Assembly: GCA_963759155.1 (NCBI GenBank)
Contig: CAVWXX010000021.1
Span: 114,035 to 178,034, forward strand
DNA from: SZUA-36 sp963759155
Lineage (GTDB): Bacteria; Pseudomonadota; Gammaproteobacteria; Xanthomonadales; SZUA-36
Direction of reading: 5' to 3'
Length of the DNA stretch: 64,000 bases
Positions 1 through 8,877 of the stretch are shown one piece after another (the stretch's first letter is position 1; every line of letters begins with the position of its first letter). Position numbers and translations under genes: made by a program. The notes below the pieces were generated by a model. The model was not told the origin of the DNA, ran no database searches, and saw only the letters and a list, made by a program, of their open reading frames with translations.

Positions 1-747
1 GTTGTCGTTTCCAACATGACCCTGCCACGCACATTTCTCGAGTGTATGGATCCGAAAGACCTTGAACCGGAATTCATCCGCAAGGTGAAAAACTTTAAAA
101 TTCGTGGCTCATCGGGAAAGCTCAATTTTGCCCTCGATGGTGTACCGCAATTTACTGCGCTTGAAGGCAACCCGGAACTCATCAAGGGGGATTTACACCT
201 GGTCGACAGTGTTGAACGCCTGGAACGCGCCTATGATGACTGGAAAAGCGGCACCTGGTCACAGGACCCTTATGTAGATATTCTTATCCCGACACTCACC
301 GACCCGACCATGGCGCCACCCGGCAAGCATTTTATGTCGGTGTTCGTGCAATACGTGCCACCCAAGGTTAACGGCCAGGACTGGACGCCGGACCTGCGTG
401 ACCAGTTCGGGCAGACCGTCATCAACAAGATCGAATCCTACGCACCCGGCTTCAAAGACCTGATCCGGCACGTCGAAATACGTACACCGTTTGAGTTGGA
501 AAATGAAGTCGGCTTGACCGAAGGCAACATCTTCCTCGGCGAACTGACCATGGACCAGTTGCTTTTTAACCGGCCCATACCGGGTTACGCTCAATACCGC
601 GGTCCGGCAAAAGGCCTGTATATGTGCAGTTCCTCCAACCACCCCGGCGGTGGCGTTATGGCCGCCCCCGGCGCCAATGCCGCAAGGGAGATTCTCCGTG
701 ACCTGCGCAAACCCAATACGGTACCGGAGGGCTGGCTCGATGACTGA
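1..747 (+). CDS. Phytoene-desaturase-like FAD oxidoreductase, C-terminal part
   Basis: The frame is open from the first base, so the N-terminal FAD-binding half lies outside the window. What remains (about 248 residues) aligns along its length with the C-terminal half of the next gene: both carry an LHLAL/LNFAL-type strand, a TMAPPGKH / SLAPPGKH block and a glycine-rich end motif (NHPGGGVM / SHPGGGVM). In the family this end motif belongs to the C-terminal FAD-contacting segment. The substrate cannot be told; the family includes carotenoid desaturases and many uncharacterised flavin oxidoreductases. The stop overlaps the next start by 8 nt, which points to translational coupling and an operon of tandem paralogues. 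Confidence 0.85.
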   Translation, partial: VVVSNMTLPRTFLECMDPKDLEPEFIRKVKNFKIRGSSGKLNFALDGVPQFTALEGNPELIKGDLHLVDSVERLERAYDDWKSGTWSQDPYVDILIPTLTDPTMAPPGKHFMSVFVQYVPPKVNGQDWTPDLRDQFGQTVINKIESYAPGFKDLIRHVEIRTPFELENEVGLTEGNIFLGELTMDQLLFNRPIPGYAQYRGPAKGLYMCSSSNHPGGGVMAAPGANAAREILRDLRKPNTVPEGWLDD

Positions 748-2305
748 TATAAACAGGCATATCGTTATCATTGGTGGCGGCCACAATGGCCTCGTCTGTG
801 CTGCCTATCTTGCCAAAGCAGGCAGAAAAGTGACCGTACTGGAAGCGGCCGGTCAGCCTGGTGGAGCCGCTATCACCCGCGAGTTCGCGCCAGGGTTCAG
901 CGTGTCAGCAGGGGCGCACCTTCTGTTTATGCTCGATGAGAATGTTCGCAAGGAGTTGTCACTCCATTCGGAAAACCTGTCATTTTCACAGCAGCATATC
1001 AATACCACCGCACTGGCTGTAGACGGCAACCACCTGTTGATGGCAGGCGACGAATTGCAGGGTGGAAATATCAGCGATAAAGACCGCCTGGCGATGAAGG
1101 AATACCAGCGCTTCATGAACCGTTTCGCCGGTGTGATCAACCGCTTGAATAACCGCATCCCCCCCAGGGTCGGCACCCGCAACAGCAGCGACTGGTTGAC
1201 CCTGGCAAAGATGGCACTGAACATCCGCCTGTTAGGTAAGCAGGACATGCGTGAGTTCCTGCGTATTGCCGGGATTAATATTTACGATGTACTGCAGGAG
1301 AATTTCGACAACCCGTTGCTAAAAGGTGCATTGAGCATGGATGGTGTCCTGGGCACCAACCTCGGTCCCCGTTCCAACAACAGTGTCTTTTGTGCACTAC
1401 ACCGACGCAGTGGCTTACAGGACATGGCCATCCCAAGGGGTGGCATGGGTGCGGTTAGCAACGCATTGGCGAGCGTAGCGGAAAAGCACGGTGCCGATAT
1501 CAGAACCTCAGCGGTCGTCTCACGTATCCTGATGGACGGTGACCGGGTCTCAGGTGTTGAACTGGAGGATGGTGAGCGAGTTTCAGCCGGCACTGTTATA
1601 TCAAGCGCTGACCCCAAAACAACCTTCCTCGAACTCCTCGGCGCCCGCAACCTCGAGGCCGGCTTTGTACGCAAGGTGCAGAACATCCGTATGCGTGGCA
1701 ATGCGGCCAAGTTGCACCTTGCCCTTGACGATGTACCCGGTTTCAAGGGACTTCACCAGAACCAACTGGGAGATCGCTTGCTGATTGCACCGGATATTGA
1801 CTATGTGGAGCGCGCCTTTAACCACTCAAAGTATGGAGAGTACTCGGTCAGGCCCGTCGCGGAAATCACCATTCCCAGCCTGCACGACACCAGTCTCGCT
1901 CCTCCGGGCAAACACGTGCTGTCAGCCGTGGTGCAATATGCACCCTACAACCTGAAAGCGGGCTGGCCGGAAAGCAAGGCCGCGTTTACAGACCAACTGG
2001 TCGATTTGCTGGCAGAGTATGCGCCGGGAATCCGCTCGCAGATTCTTCATAGTGAATTACTGACCCCGGTGGATATCGAATCAGAATTCCGTATCAACGG
2101 TGGTCACTGGCACCATGGGGAACTGGCCATGGATCAGTTCCTGATGTTACGGCCGGTGCCGCATTCCGCACAGTACGCAAGCCCGGTCAATGGCCTCTTC
2201 CTGTGTGGTGCCGGCAGCCACCCCGGCGGCGGCGTGATGGGTAGCGCCGGGCGCAATGCCGCGAATGCGGTACTCGCCAGCAATCATACCGAGGACGAAA
2301 AATGA
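740..2305 (+). CDS. Phytoene-desaturase-like FAD-dependent oxidoreductase
   Basis: A 521-residue flavoprotein starting at ATG 740. A longer frame opens at 650, but the 740 start sits directly before the Rossmann strand and overlaps the upstream stop, so it is preferred. The dinucleotide-binding motif IIGGGHNGLVCAAYLAKAG lies at about residues 9-27, followed by the GGAAITREFAPGF block. The C-terminal FAD motif (SHPGGGVMGSAG) is near residue 495. It is full length for the phytoene desaturase/NAD(P)-binding amine-oxidase-like superfamily. No carotenoid synthesis gene is adjacent; instead the gene runs into a GcvT-family gene with overlap. A role in oxidation of a small methylated or amine compound is therefore an inference, not shown. 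It is a paralogue of the upstream partial gene. Confidence 0.85.
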   Translation: MTDINRHIVIIGGGHNGLVCAAYLAKAGRKVTVLEAAGQPGGAAITREFAPGFSVSAGAHLLFMLDENVRKELSLHSENLSFSQQHINTTALAVDGNHLLMAGDELQGGNISDKDRLAMKEYQRFMNRFAGVINRLNNRIPPRVGTRNSSDWLTLAKMALNIRLLGKQDMREFLRIAGINIYDVLQENFDNPLLKGALSMDGVLGTNLGPRSNNSVFCALHRRSGLQDMAIPRGGMGAVSNALASVAEKHGADIRTSAVVSRILMDGDRVSGVELEDGERVSAGTVISSADPKTTFLELLGARNLEAGFVRKVQNIRMRGNAAKLHLALDDVPGFKGLHQNQLGDRLLIAPDIDYVERAFNHSKYGEYSVRPVAEITIPSLHDTSLAPPGKHVLSAVVQYAPYNLKAGWPESKAAFTDQLVDLLAEYAPGIRSQILHSELLTPVDIESEFRINGGHWHHGELAMDQFLMLRPVPHSAQYASPVNGLFLCGAGSHPGGGVMGSAGRNAANAVLASNHTEDEK

Positions 2306-3537
2306 TGAGCCGGACAAACAAAGAAGACCAACGGCAGGCCATTGATTTCTCCGGCAAGACGCATTACCTCACCAAGGTTTTCAAGAGCCCGTTCTATTCA
2401 CGCCAGGAACCCTTGAATCACCTCAAGGAATGGGGCCGTTGGGCCGACTACCTGTCGCCACATGCGTATACCTCCTCTGCGATGGAGTATTTTGCCTGCC
2501 GCAATGCCTGCACGGTGTTTGACCTGACACCGATGAGCAAATACCGCATCAGCGGCAGTGATGCCCTGCCCTATCTGAACCGCCTGGTGACCCGTGAGGT
2601 CAGCAAAATAAAACCGGGCCGGGTTGGCTATTGCATGTGGTGTACCGATGAAGGCCAGGCCATCGACGACGGTACTATTTTTCACCTGGGTGAAGATCAT
2701 TACAGGCTATGCTCGCAAGAACGCCACCTGGACTGGCTACTCACCAATACGGTTGGTTTTGATGTCCAGGTGGTTGACGAGACCCATGAAGTTGCCGCGC
2801 TCGCCCTCCAGGGTCCCACGAGTTGTGTCACCCTAAAAAACATGGGGCTTGATGATGTCGAAAACATGAAGATATTCGATATCCGGCAGTTCCCGTTTGA
2901 AGGCACACAGTTAACCGTGTCGCGTACCGGCTTTACCGGTGACCTGGGTTATGAGTTGTGGATAGACCCCGGACATGCGGAGGTGCTTTGGGACCGCCTG
3001 TTTGAGGCCGGTCGTTTACATGGCATACAGGCCATGGGTGATGAGGCCCTGCAGATGCTGCGTATTGAAGCCGGTTTCATTCAATGCCGTCATGAGTTCA
3101 TGCCCGCCCATGCAACCGTACGGGCGGGTCACACACGTTCGCCGTTTGAGTTGGGCCTGGGCTGGCTGGTCGACTTCAACAAACCCAACTTTAATGGCCG
3201 TAAAGCGCTGCTGGCGCAAAAGAAACACGGACACCGTTTTAACCTCGTCAAGCTCGACATCGAGGGCAACAAGCCCGCACGTGACGCATACGTATTTACC
3301 AAAAAGAACAAGCAGATCGGTACCGTGACCTCGGCGATCTGGTCACCTTCAGCCAAGGCGAGTATCGCCCTGGCCACACTTCAAACGCCGCATGGTGAAC
3401 CCGGCGAGGAACTCATGGTGGAGATTTACTATCAGAAGGAACTGAAGTGGAGCCGTGTGATGGCGAAGGCACGGGTTGTGACGGATGTATTTTACGACCC
3501 GCCGCGTAAACGCGTGACACCGCCCGCGGATTTTTAA
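2302..3537 (+). CDS. Aminomethyltransferase (GcvT/DmdA-like) family protein
   Basis: 411 residues, overlapping the preceding stop by 4 nt (two ATG codons in tandem at 2302 and 2305). The fold signature is clear: VFDLTPMSKYRISGSDAL near residues 72-89, the GRVGYCMWCTDEGQAIDDG block, LALQGPTS, and SRTGFTGDLGYELW near residues 209-222. These are hallmarks of the T-protein family, which transfers one-carbon groups to tetrahydrofolate. The family includes glycine cleavage GcvT, DMSP demethylase DmdA, and the folate domains of sarcosine and dimethylglycine dehydrogenases. No gcvH or gcvP is nearby, so this is probably not the glycine cleavage T protein. Coupling to two flavin oxidoreductases suggests a stand-alone demethylation pathway; the substrate is unknown. 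Confidence 0.8.
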   Translation: MMSRTNKEDQRQAIDFSGKTHYLTKVFKSPFYSRQEPLNHLKEWGRWADYLSPHAYTSSAMEYFACRNACTVFDLTPMSKYRISGSDALPYLNRLVTREVSKIKPGRVGYCMWCTDEGQAIDDGTIFHLGEDHYRLCSQERHLDWLLTNTVGFDVQVVDETHEVAALALQGPTSCVTLKNMGLDDVENMKIFDIRQFPFEGTQLTVSRTGFTGDLGYELWIDPGHAEVLWDRLFEAGRLHGIQAMGDEALQMLRIEAGFIQCRHEFMPAHATVRAGHTRSPFELGLGWLVDFNKPNFNGRKALLAQKKHGHRFNLVKLDIEGNKPARDAYVFTKKNKQIGTVTSAIWSPSAKASIALATLQTPHGEPGEELMVEIYYQKELKWSRVMAKARVVTDVFYDPPRKRVTPPADF

Positions 3538-3557
3538 ATAAGCCGGGGGTCTGTCAA

Positions 3558-4568
3558 TCAGCCGCACTGCACCGGCGTTTTTGACAACTGACCGGCAATC
3601 TCCTCAACCATCGTGGGTAGCAAGTAGCCCGGCAGCTGTCTTCGCAACTGCGTATAAAGCCGACAGGATTCCTGCAGCGACACATCAAAGTGGGCAGCGC
3701 CCTGCACCTTGTCCAGTCGATGCAGGTAGTACGGAATAATGTGACTGTCAAAGAGCCTGTTCGATAATTCGATCAGGGTTTGCGTGTTGTCATTCACTCC
3801 TTTTAGCAGAACAGACTGATTGAAAACCGTATACCCCTGCCTGTTCAGCAAGTTAAAGGCTTCCTGGTTGTGGCTGCTGATTTCATTAGGGTGATTCATA
3901 TGTGTGACGAAGACAATCTTCCCGCTGAACTGTCGCAATACTCCCAGCAACGAATCGGTGACGCGCTCCGGCAAAACCGATAGAACACGGCTGTGGATAC
4001 GCAATACCCGTATATGGGAAATACGGTTGAGCTTATCGATCAGCCTGGCGAGTTTCTGATCTGACAGCATCAGCGGGTCACCCCCGGAAAGGATCACCTC
4101 GCTGACATCCGGTTTGCCCGCCAGGTAGGTCATGACCTGACCATCCAGCGTGTAATCGACACCCGCCTCGCTATAGGGGAAATGACGCCGGAAACAATAC
4201 CGGCAATGTATCGCACAGGCGCCTGTCATGGTCAGCAGCACCCGGCCATGATACTTGTGGATAAGACCCGGCACCGGCATGGCCTGCTGGTCACCAACGG
4301 CATCGGTGCTATACCCGTCGACGACCTTGAACTCACGTCTGTCAGGCAATACCTGCAGCAACAGCGGGTCGAGGGCGTTACCCTTTTCTATCAGTGATGC
4401 ATAGTACCGGGTAACCCGCAGCGGAAAGTCATGCCTGGCTTTAAACACGGCCAGGGCAGGGTCGATTTCGCAATATTCCAGTAATTCGCCAAGGTCACGA
4501 AATGACCCGGCGGCCACGAGTTTCCAGTCCCGGCCCCGTGGCCATAACACAGCCTCGCTGTGGTTCAT
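3558..4568 (-). CDS. epmB: EF-P beta-lysylation radical SAM protein EpmB
   Basis: 336 residues, the usual length for EpmB (YjeK) rather than the longer catabolic lysine 2,3-aminomutases. The radical-SAM cluster motif C-x3-C-x2-C is at C118, C122 and C125 (CAIHCRYCFRRHFPY). A GGDPL motif follows (LSGGDPLMLSD), as do conserved aminomutase blocks such as HMNHPNE. In the family the enzyme isomerises lysine to (R)-beta-lysine, which EpmA attaches to elongation factor P. Neither epmA nor efp is in the window. The start overlaps the stop of the upstream thioredoxin-fold gene by 4 nt (ATGA), so the two are cotranscribed. Confidence 0.88.
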   Translation of the reverse strand: MNHSEAVLWPRGRDWKLVAAGSFRDLGELLEYCEIDPALAVFKARHDFPLRVTRYYASLIEKGNALDPLLLQVLPDRREFKVVDGYSTDAVGDQQAMPVPGLIHKYHGRVLLTMTGACAIHCRYCFRRHFPYSEAGVDYTLDGQVMTYLAGKPDVSEVILSGGDPLMLSDQKLARLIDKLNRISHIRVLRIHSRVLSVLPERVTDSLLGVLRQFSGKIVFVTHMNHPNEISSHNQEAFNLLNRQGYTVFNQSVLLKGVNDNTQTLIELSNRLFDSHIIPYYLHRLDKVQGAAHFDVSLQESCRLYTQLRRQLPGYLLPTMVEEIAGQLSKTPVQCG

Positions 4569-5251
4569 TTTTTACTGGCCTGCTTGCGCTTTTTAACAAG
4601 TCGCTTGTCTGCATCTTCCTGGTATGCCGTTGCCGCCGCCAACAGGACATCCGGGTGCAAACGAACTTTATAGTCCGGATTGATATAAGCAAAATTGATG
4701 ATCCCGTCCGTCCCGATGATATAGGTCGCGGGTGCAGGCAGAACATGGTGGTCTTCACCCGAGGCCTTTTCCAGGTCGATATCCCATTTCAAATACTTTT
4801 GATTGAGTTCATCATCTACACGAAATGCCAGGCCAAAAGCCCGCGTCGCACTCAAGGCGGAATCCGAATAAATGGTATAGCCGACGTCAGGGTCGTCCAG
4901 GCTTGCCAGCAACAGTTCCGGCTTGTCGATACTGATAAACCAGATATCGAAACCCATATCCTTTAACTGCTTCTCTGCCAGTCGCATTTCAGATAAGTGC
5001 AAATTGCAGTAGGGACACCAACCGCCACGGAAGAAGCTTAGGACGATAGGTTTGACCTGCTCGCCTGCAGCGAACTTGACGGTTTGGTTCCTGACATCGC
5101 GCACGGTGAAAGACGGCGCCTTCATTCCGATCAGAAGCGGTTGCACCTCCTCGGCACTGGCATGAATGTCTTCGCGCTTGTCTGCTGCCATACTGGCGCT
5201 TGAAAACACCGTGACGAAAAGCAGCATGATGACAGTCGTTACTATTTTCAT
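4565..5251 (-). CDS. Secreted AhpC/TSA-type thioredoxin-fold protein
   Basis: 228 residues beginning with a signal peptide (MKIVTTVIMLLFVTVFSSAS, probable cleavage after the following MAA). A good Shine-Dalgarno (AAGGA) lies upstream of the ATG. The body is a peroxiredoxin-like domain (AHPC/TSA superfamily) with the active-site block FFRGGWCPYCNLHL, giving a CxxC pair at C79 and C82. The CxxC spacing fits a redoxin or disulfide oxidoreductase better than a classical peroxiredoxin, so the exact activity is open. The C terminus is lysine-rich (KKRKQASKK). It is translationally coupled to epmB, without an obvious functional link. Confidence 0.8.
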   Translation of the reverse strand: MKIVTTVIMLLFVTVFSSASMAADKREDIHASAEEVQPLLIGMKAPSFTVRDVRNQTVKFAAGEQVKPIVLSFFRGGWCPYCNLHLSEMRLAEKQLKDMGFDIWFISIDKPELLLASLDDPDVGYTIYSDSALSATRAFGLAFRVDDELNQKYLKWDIDLEKASGEDHHVLPAPATYIIGTDGIINFAYINPDYKVRLHPDVLLAAATAYQEDADKRLVKKRKQASKK

Positions 5252-5486
5252 TAATTTTCCTTGTTGATGGGTCGCACTTGAAGACCGTGCAAACTGTCAT
5301 TCTATTTCAAAAATGAAGCTTCTCCGCAAAAATATTCAATGCCACTCGAATAGTGGAATTATTTATCCATCTAATCACCCTGGCCAGGCCCGTGACTGGG
5401 ACTTTATTGATACAAGTCAATAACCGGCTTTTACTAATCAATACAATTCATGTTTGGAATAAAGAAAAATTCAGGAGTGAATATCA

Positions 5487-6098
5487 ATGCAACATAAAGT
5501 TAAAACAGCCGTGTTGGCGAGTTTGGCAATAGGAATGGGGTTTGCTGGCACAGCAGCTGCATTTGAACCGGGTGACTGGCTCATTCGAGGCGGCGCATCC
5601 TATGTTAGCCCTGCTTCGGATAACCACGCTGTCGTGGATGTCGAATCAGCCACCAGCTTTACGATCAACTTTTCTTACATGATGACGGATGTCTGGGCAC
5701 TGGAAGTTCTGGCAGCCTACCCCTTCAAACATGACCTGGAATTATCAGACGGAACAAAAATAGGTAGCACCAAGCATTTACCGCCTACCTTTAGTTTGCA
5801 GTATCACTTCCGGCCAACAGAGCAATTCCAGCCTTATGTTGGCATCGGTCTTAACTACACCACCTTTTTCAGCGAAAAAACCACCGGACCACTCGAAGGT
5901 ACAAATCTGAGTCTCGGCGACAGCTGGGGACTGGCCGGCCAGATCGGTTTTGATGTCATGTTTAACGACCAGTGGTTTTTCAATGCAGATGTGCGCTATA
6001 TCGATATCGACACCAAGGCCAGGCTGGATGGTGAAAGCCTGGGTAAAGTCGAGATTGACCCTTGGGTATTCGGTGTTCACATCGGTTACAGATTCTAG
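5487..6098 (+). CDS. ompW: OmpW-family outer membrane beta-barrel protein
   Basis: 203 residues with a signal peptide ending near residue 25 (AAAFEP junction). The mature N terminus GDWLIRGGASYVSP and the C-terminal strand ending in GYRF (terminal Phe) are standard for OmpW-type eight-stranded barrels. Internal blocks such as LEVLAAYPFKHDL, STKHLPPTFSLQYHF and YVGIGLNYTTFF match the family. OmpW is a small barrel implicated in uptake of hydrophobic small molecules. It has an AGGAG ribosome-binding site 9 nt before the ATG, is a single-gene unit, and ends at a strong terminator. Confidence 0.9.
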   Translation: MQHKVKTAVLASLAIGMGFAGTAAAFEPGDWLIRGGASYVSPASDNHAVVDVESATSFTINFSYMMTDVWALEVLAAYPFKHDLELSDGTKIGSTKHLPPTFSLQYHFRPTEQFQPYVGIGLNYTTFFSEKTTGPLEGTNLSLGDSWGLAGQIGFDVMFNDQWFFNADVRYIDIDTKARLDGESLGKVEIDPWVFGVHIGYRF

Positions 6099-6123
6099 AT
6101 TTAACCGTTTCATTCTCCACATT

Positions 6124-6151
6124 AAGGGGCCGTTTCGGCCCCTTCTTTTTT
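6124..6151 (+). terminator. Rho-independent terminator of ompW
   Basis: A 9-bp perfect stem (AAGGGGCCG / CGGCCCCTT) with a TTT loop, then a pyrimidine run ending in six T. It lies 25 nt after the ompW stop. Confidence 0.9.
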
Positions 6152-6216
6152 GCGACAAAGTACCCGCCTGGTCTTCAAATCTCTTCGCGTCGGGAGCTGT
6201 TCCCGGACAATATCGC

Positions 6217-6295
6217 TTCAGGACAATACCGATTCAGGACGGTACAGGCCATTGATAAGACCTCAAGGTGTCTACTTATTTCAGGACGGGACAGG
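6217..6295. repeat. Short degenerate repeats TTCAGGAC
   Basis: The octamer TTCAGGAC occurs at 6217, 6233 and 6280, twice extended to TTCAGGACGG(T/G)ACAGG. A looser copy (TTCCCGGACAATA) begins near 6200. The first copies are spaced about 16 nt apart. They sit between two terminators in otherwise non-coding sequence. Purpose unknown; possibly slippage. Confidence 0.4.
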
Positions 6296-6300
6296 CAGGC

Positions 6301-6330
6301 AAAAAAAGGCCCGGTTTCCCGGGCCTTTTT
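6301..6330 (-). terminator. Bidirectional terminator after the giant repeat gene
   Basis: The stem GGCCCGG/CCGGGCC (6308-6314 and 6319-6325) is flanked by seven A on one side and five T on the other. It can therefore stop transcription in both directions. It lies 19 nt beyond the stop of the minus-strand gene ending at 6349. Confidence 0.88.
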
Positions 6331-7099
6331 CACTTCTTAGCAGTTAGTTCAGAACTTACGCATCAGCGCCGGCCTGAAATACCAGCCAGTGGCCAGCATC
6401 ATCAAGCTCAGCAGCAGCAATGCTACCGGGTTATTTACCGGTACTGGAAGCAGTTCCGGTAATGGCGCTCGAGGCCCGCACGCAACCGTGGCAGGTGGGT
6501 ATTGAACGATCATCGTAGACTCTGGATTGATCTCAAACTTGAGCTGCATTGTCGGAACCAGGCCATCATCAACCTGCACACAGTTCTCACCCTGTGCATC
6601 ACAAGACCAACCAGGCCATGCGACTGCCACACCATTAACAACGGCTGCGCCCGGCCACAATAACTGTCCTGAGGCCGTTTGACCCATTAAGGACTCAACC
6701 ACCTCATCGCTACCGTCGTTCTTGATCCATGTAATATCCACATTATTGGCACCACCGAGTGTGGTGGTAACGTCATAGTTAACATACGGCGCATTGTCGA
6801 CACACACCTCGGCCAACACGTCAAAGATGATTTCATTGAGTGTGTTGGTCAATGTACAGGTCACAGTCTGACCTTCCGCAAGCGTCACCGGATGTCCTGC
6901 ATCCAGGCCGCTTGCATCATCGACACAGGCAATACCATTTTCGACATAGTCTTCTACCTGATCAGGGGCTTCTGACAGGGTGTATGCAACACCGGCCTTG
7001 GCCAGCAATGAAACACCGGAAGCATAGTCAGCACCGGCATCGTTAACACCATCAGCAGCCGTCAGGGTCAGGATAAAGTCGGTCGGTAATGCATCGCCG

Positions 7100-8877
7100 C
7101 CATCGATTGCTTTCACAAGCGTAATTGTTGGCAGAAGAAGTTCGGTACAGGCCTCATTATCACTAAGATCCGTATCGGAATCGCTGCCAGCAACGCTATT
7201 GTTAAAGCCGGTATTATTGTCACCCGCATCGTTAACATCACAATTGGCGCTTTCTACAGTCACCTGTGAAAGGTCAATCGTAAAGTTGGCCGTTACCGTC
7301 CAGGACTCATTCAAACCGGCTTCAAGACCTTCATCTGTCACGAAGTTCGGGTATGCCGCCGTTGTTCCGGTTTGCGAATCTTCAGTACCCGCTATGTAAA
7401 CTGCAGTCGCCGTATTCAGCGTGATACCTGCACCCGGCAAGAATGTATCTACCAGGTCATATACACCAAGACCGCCCGTATTCGTGGCCGTGATGGTGTA
7501 AACCACCGTGTAGGTTCCATCAGCCTCCAGTGTTGCTGGGCCATTGACCGTCTTGGCCAGGTTGATACCCGGACTGTCCAGACCGGTACAGGTCTCGTTA
7601 TCCGTCAGATCCCTATCACTCACACTACCCTCTACATAGTTGTAGAAGCCGGTATTGATCGCAGGGGCTGCCGGATCACAGGAACTCGTGGCCGGGTCAA
7701 GTGTGGCCGGATCAACCGTAAAGTTGGCCGTCACCGTCCAGGACTCATCCATGCCTTCACCCAGACCTTCATCTGTAACGAAGTTCGGGTAAGCCGCCGT
7801 TGTTCCGGTTTGTGAATCTTCAGAACCTGCCACATAAACTGCATCCGCAGTATTCAGCGTAATGCCGGCACCCGGTGAGAATGTATCAACCAGGTCATAT
7901 GCACCAATGCCGCCGGTATTCGTGGCTGTAATGGTGTAAACCACCGTGTAGGTTCCATCCGCTTCCAGTGTAGGACCACTGGCCACTGTCTTGGCCAGGT
8001 TGATACCCGGATCGTCCAGACCGGTACAGGTCTCGTTATCCGTCAGATCCGGATCAGTCACACTACCCTCTACAAGGTTGTAGAAGCCAGTGTTCACCGC
8101 AGGGGCTGTCGAATCACAGGAACTCGTGGCCGGATCAAGTGTGGCAGGATCAACGGTGAAGCTGGCCGTTACTGTCCAGGTCTCACTGGCACCTTCCCCA
8201 AGGCCTTCAGCTGTGACCCATGTTCCAGCATTAGCCAATGGCGGTGTTGCGATCGTACCGGTTTGGGTTTCCCCACCGGCATAAACCAGACCAGGATAGG
8301 TCGCATCAGTCACAACCGTGATACCGGTTCCCGGTGACATCGTATCTGTGATGTCATAGGCACCCGGACCACCTGTATTGGTTGCCACAATCGTGTAAGC
8401 CACGGTGTAGCTTCCATCCGCCTCCAGTGTAGGACCACTGGCCACTGTCTTGGCCAGGTTAATGATCGGGTCTTCCAGACCGGTACAGGTCTCGTTATCC
8501 GTCAGATCCGAATCGGTTGCACTACCCTCTACATAGTTGTAGAAGCCGGTGTTGACCGCAGGGGCTGTCGGATCACAGGAACTTGAAGCCGGATCAAGCA
8601 ATGCCGGATCAACTGCGAAGTTAGCAGTGACGACCCAGGATTCATTAAGACCTGCAGCCAGACCTTCAGACGTTACAAAGTTCGGGTAAGCCGCGGTTGT
8701 TCCGGTTTGGGTATTTTCCGAGCCCGCCGTGTAAACAGCAGTAGCAGTGTTCCGCGTAATGCCTGCACCCGGAGAGAATGTATCAATCACATCGTAGGTA
8801 CCATAACCACCCGTGTTTGTAGCAGTGACCGTGTAGACCACCGTATAGGTGCCATCGACTTCAAGCGTCCGGACCAC
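7100..8877 (-). repeat. Tandem DUF11-type repeat units
   Basis: Four units of about 135-150 residues (roughly 430-460 bp), each containing TLEADGTYTVVYTxTATNTGG and a CTGL-type cysteine block. Adjacent units are nearly identical in DNA; for example GGCCACTGTCTTGGCCAGGTT recurs at about 7980 and 8440. Such units favour copy-number change and mis-assembly, although the reading frame here is intact. Confidence 0.8.

Noticed and set aside
259..786. 175-residue minus-strand open frame across the first gene
   Set aside because: Lies wholly in the antisense of two clear flavoprotein genes and shows no domain, ribosome-binding site or conserved motif.
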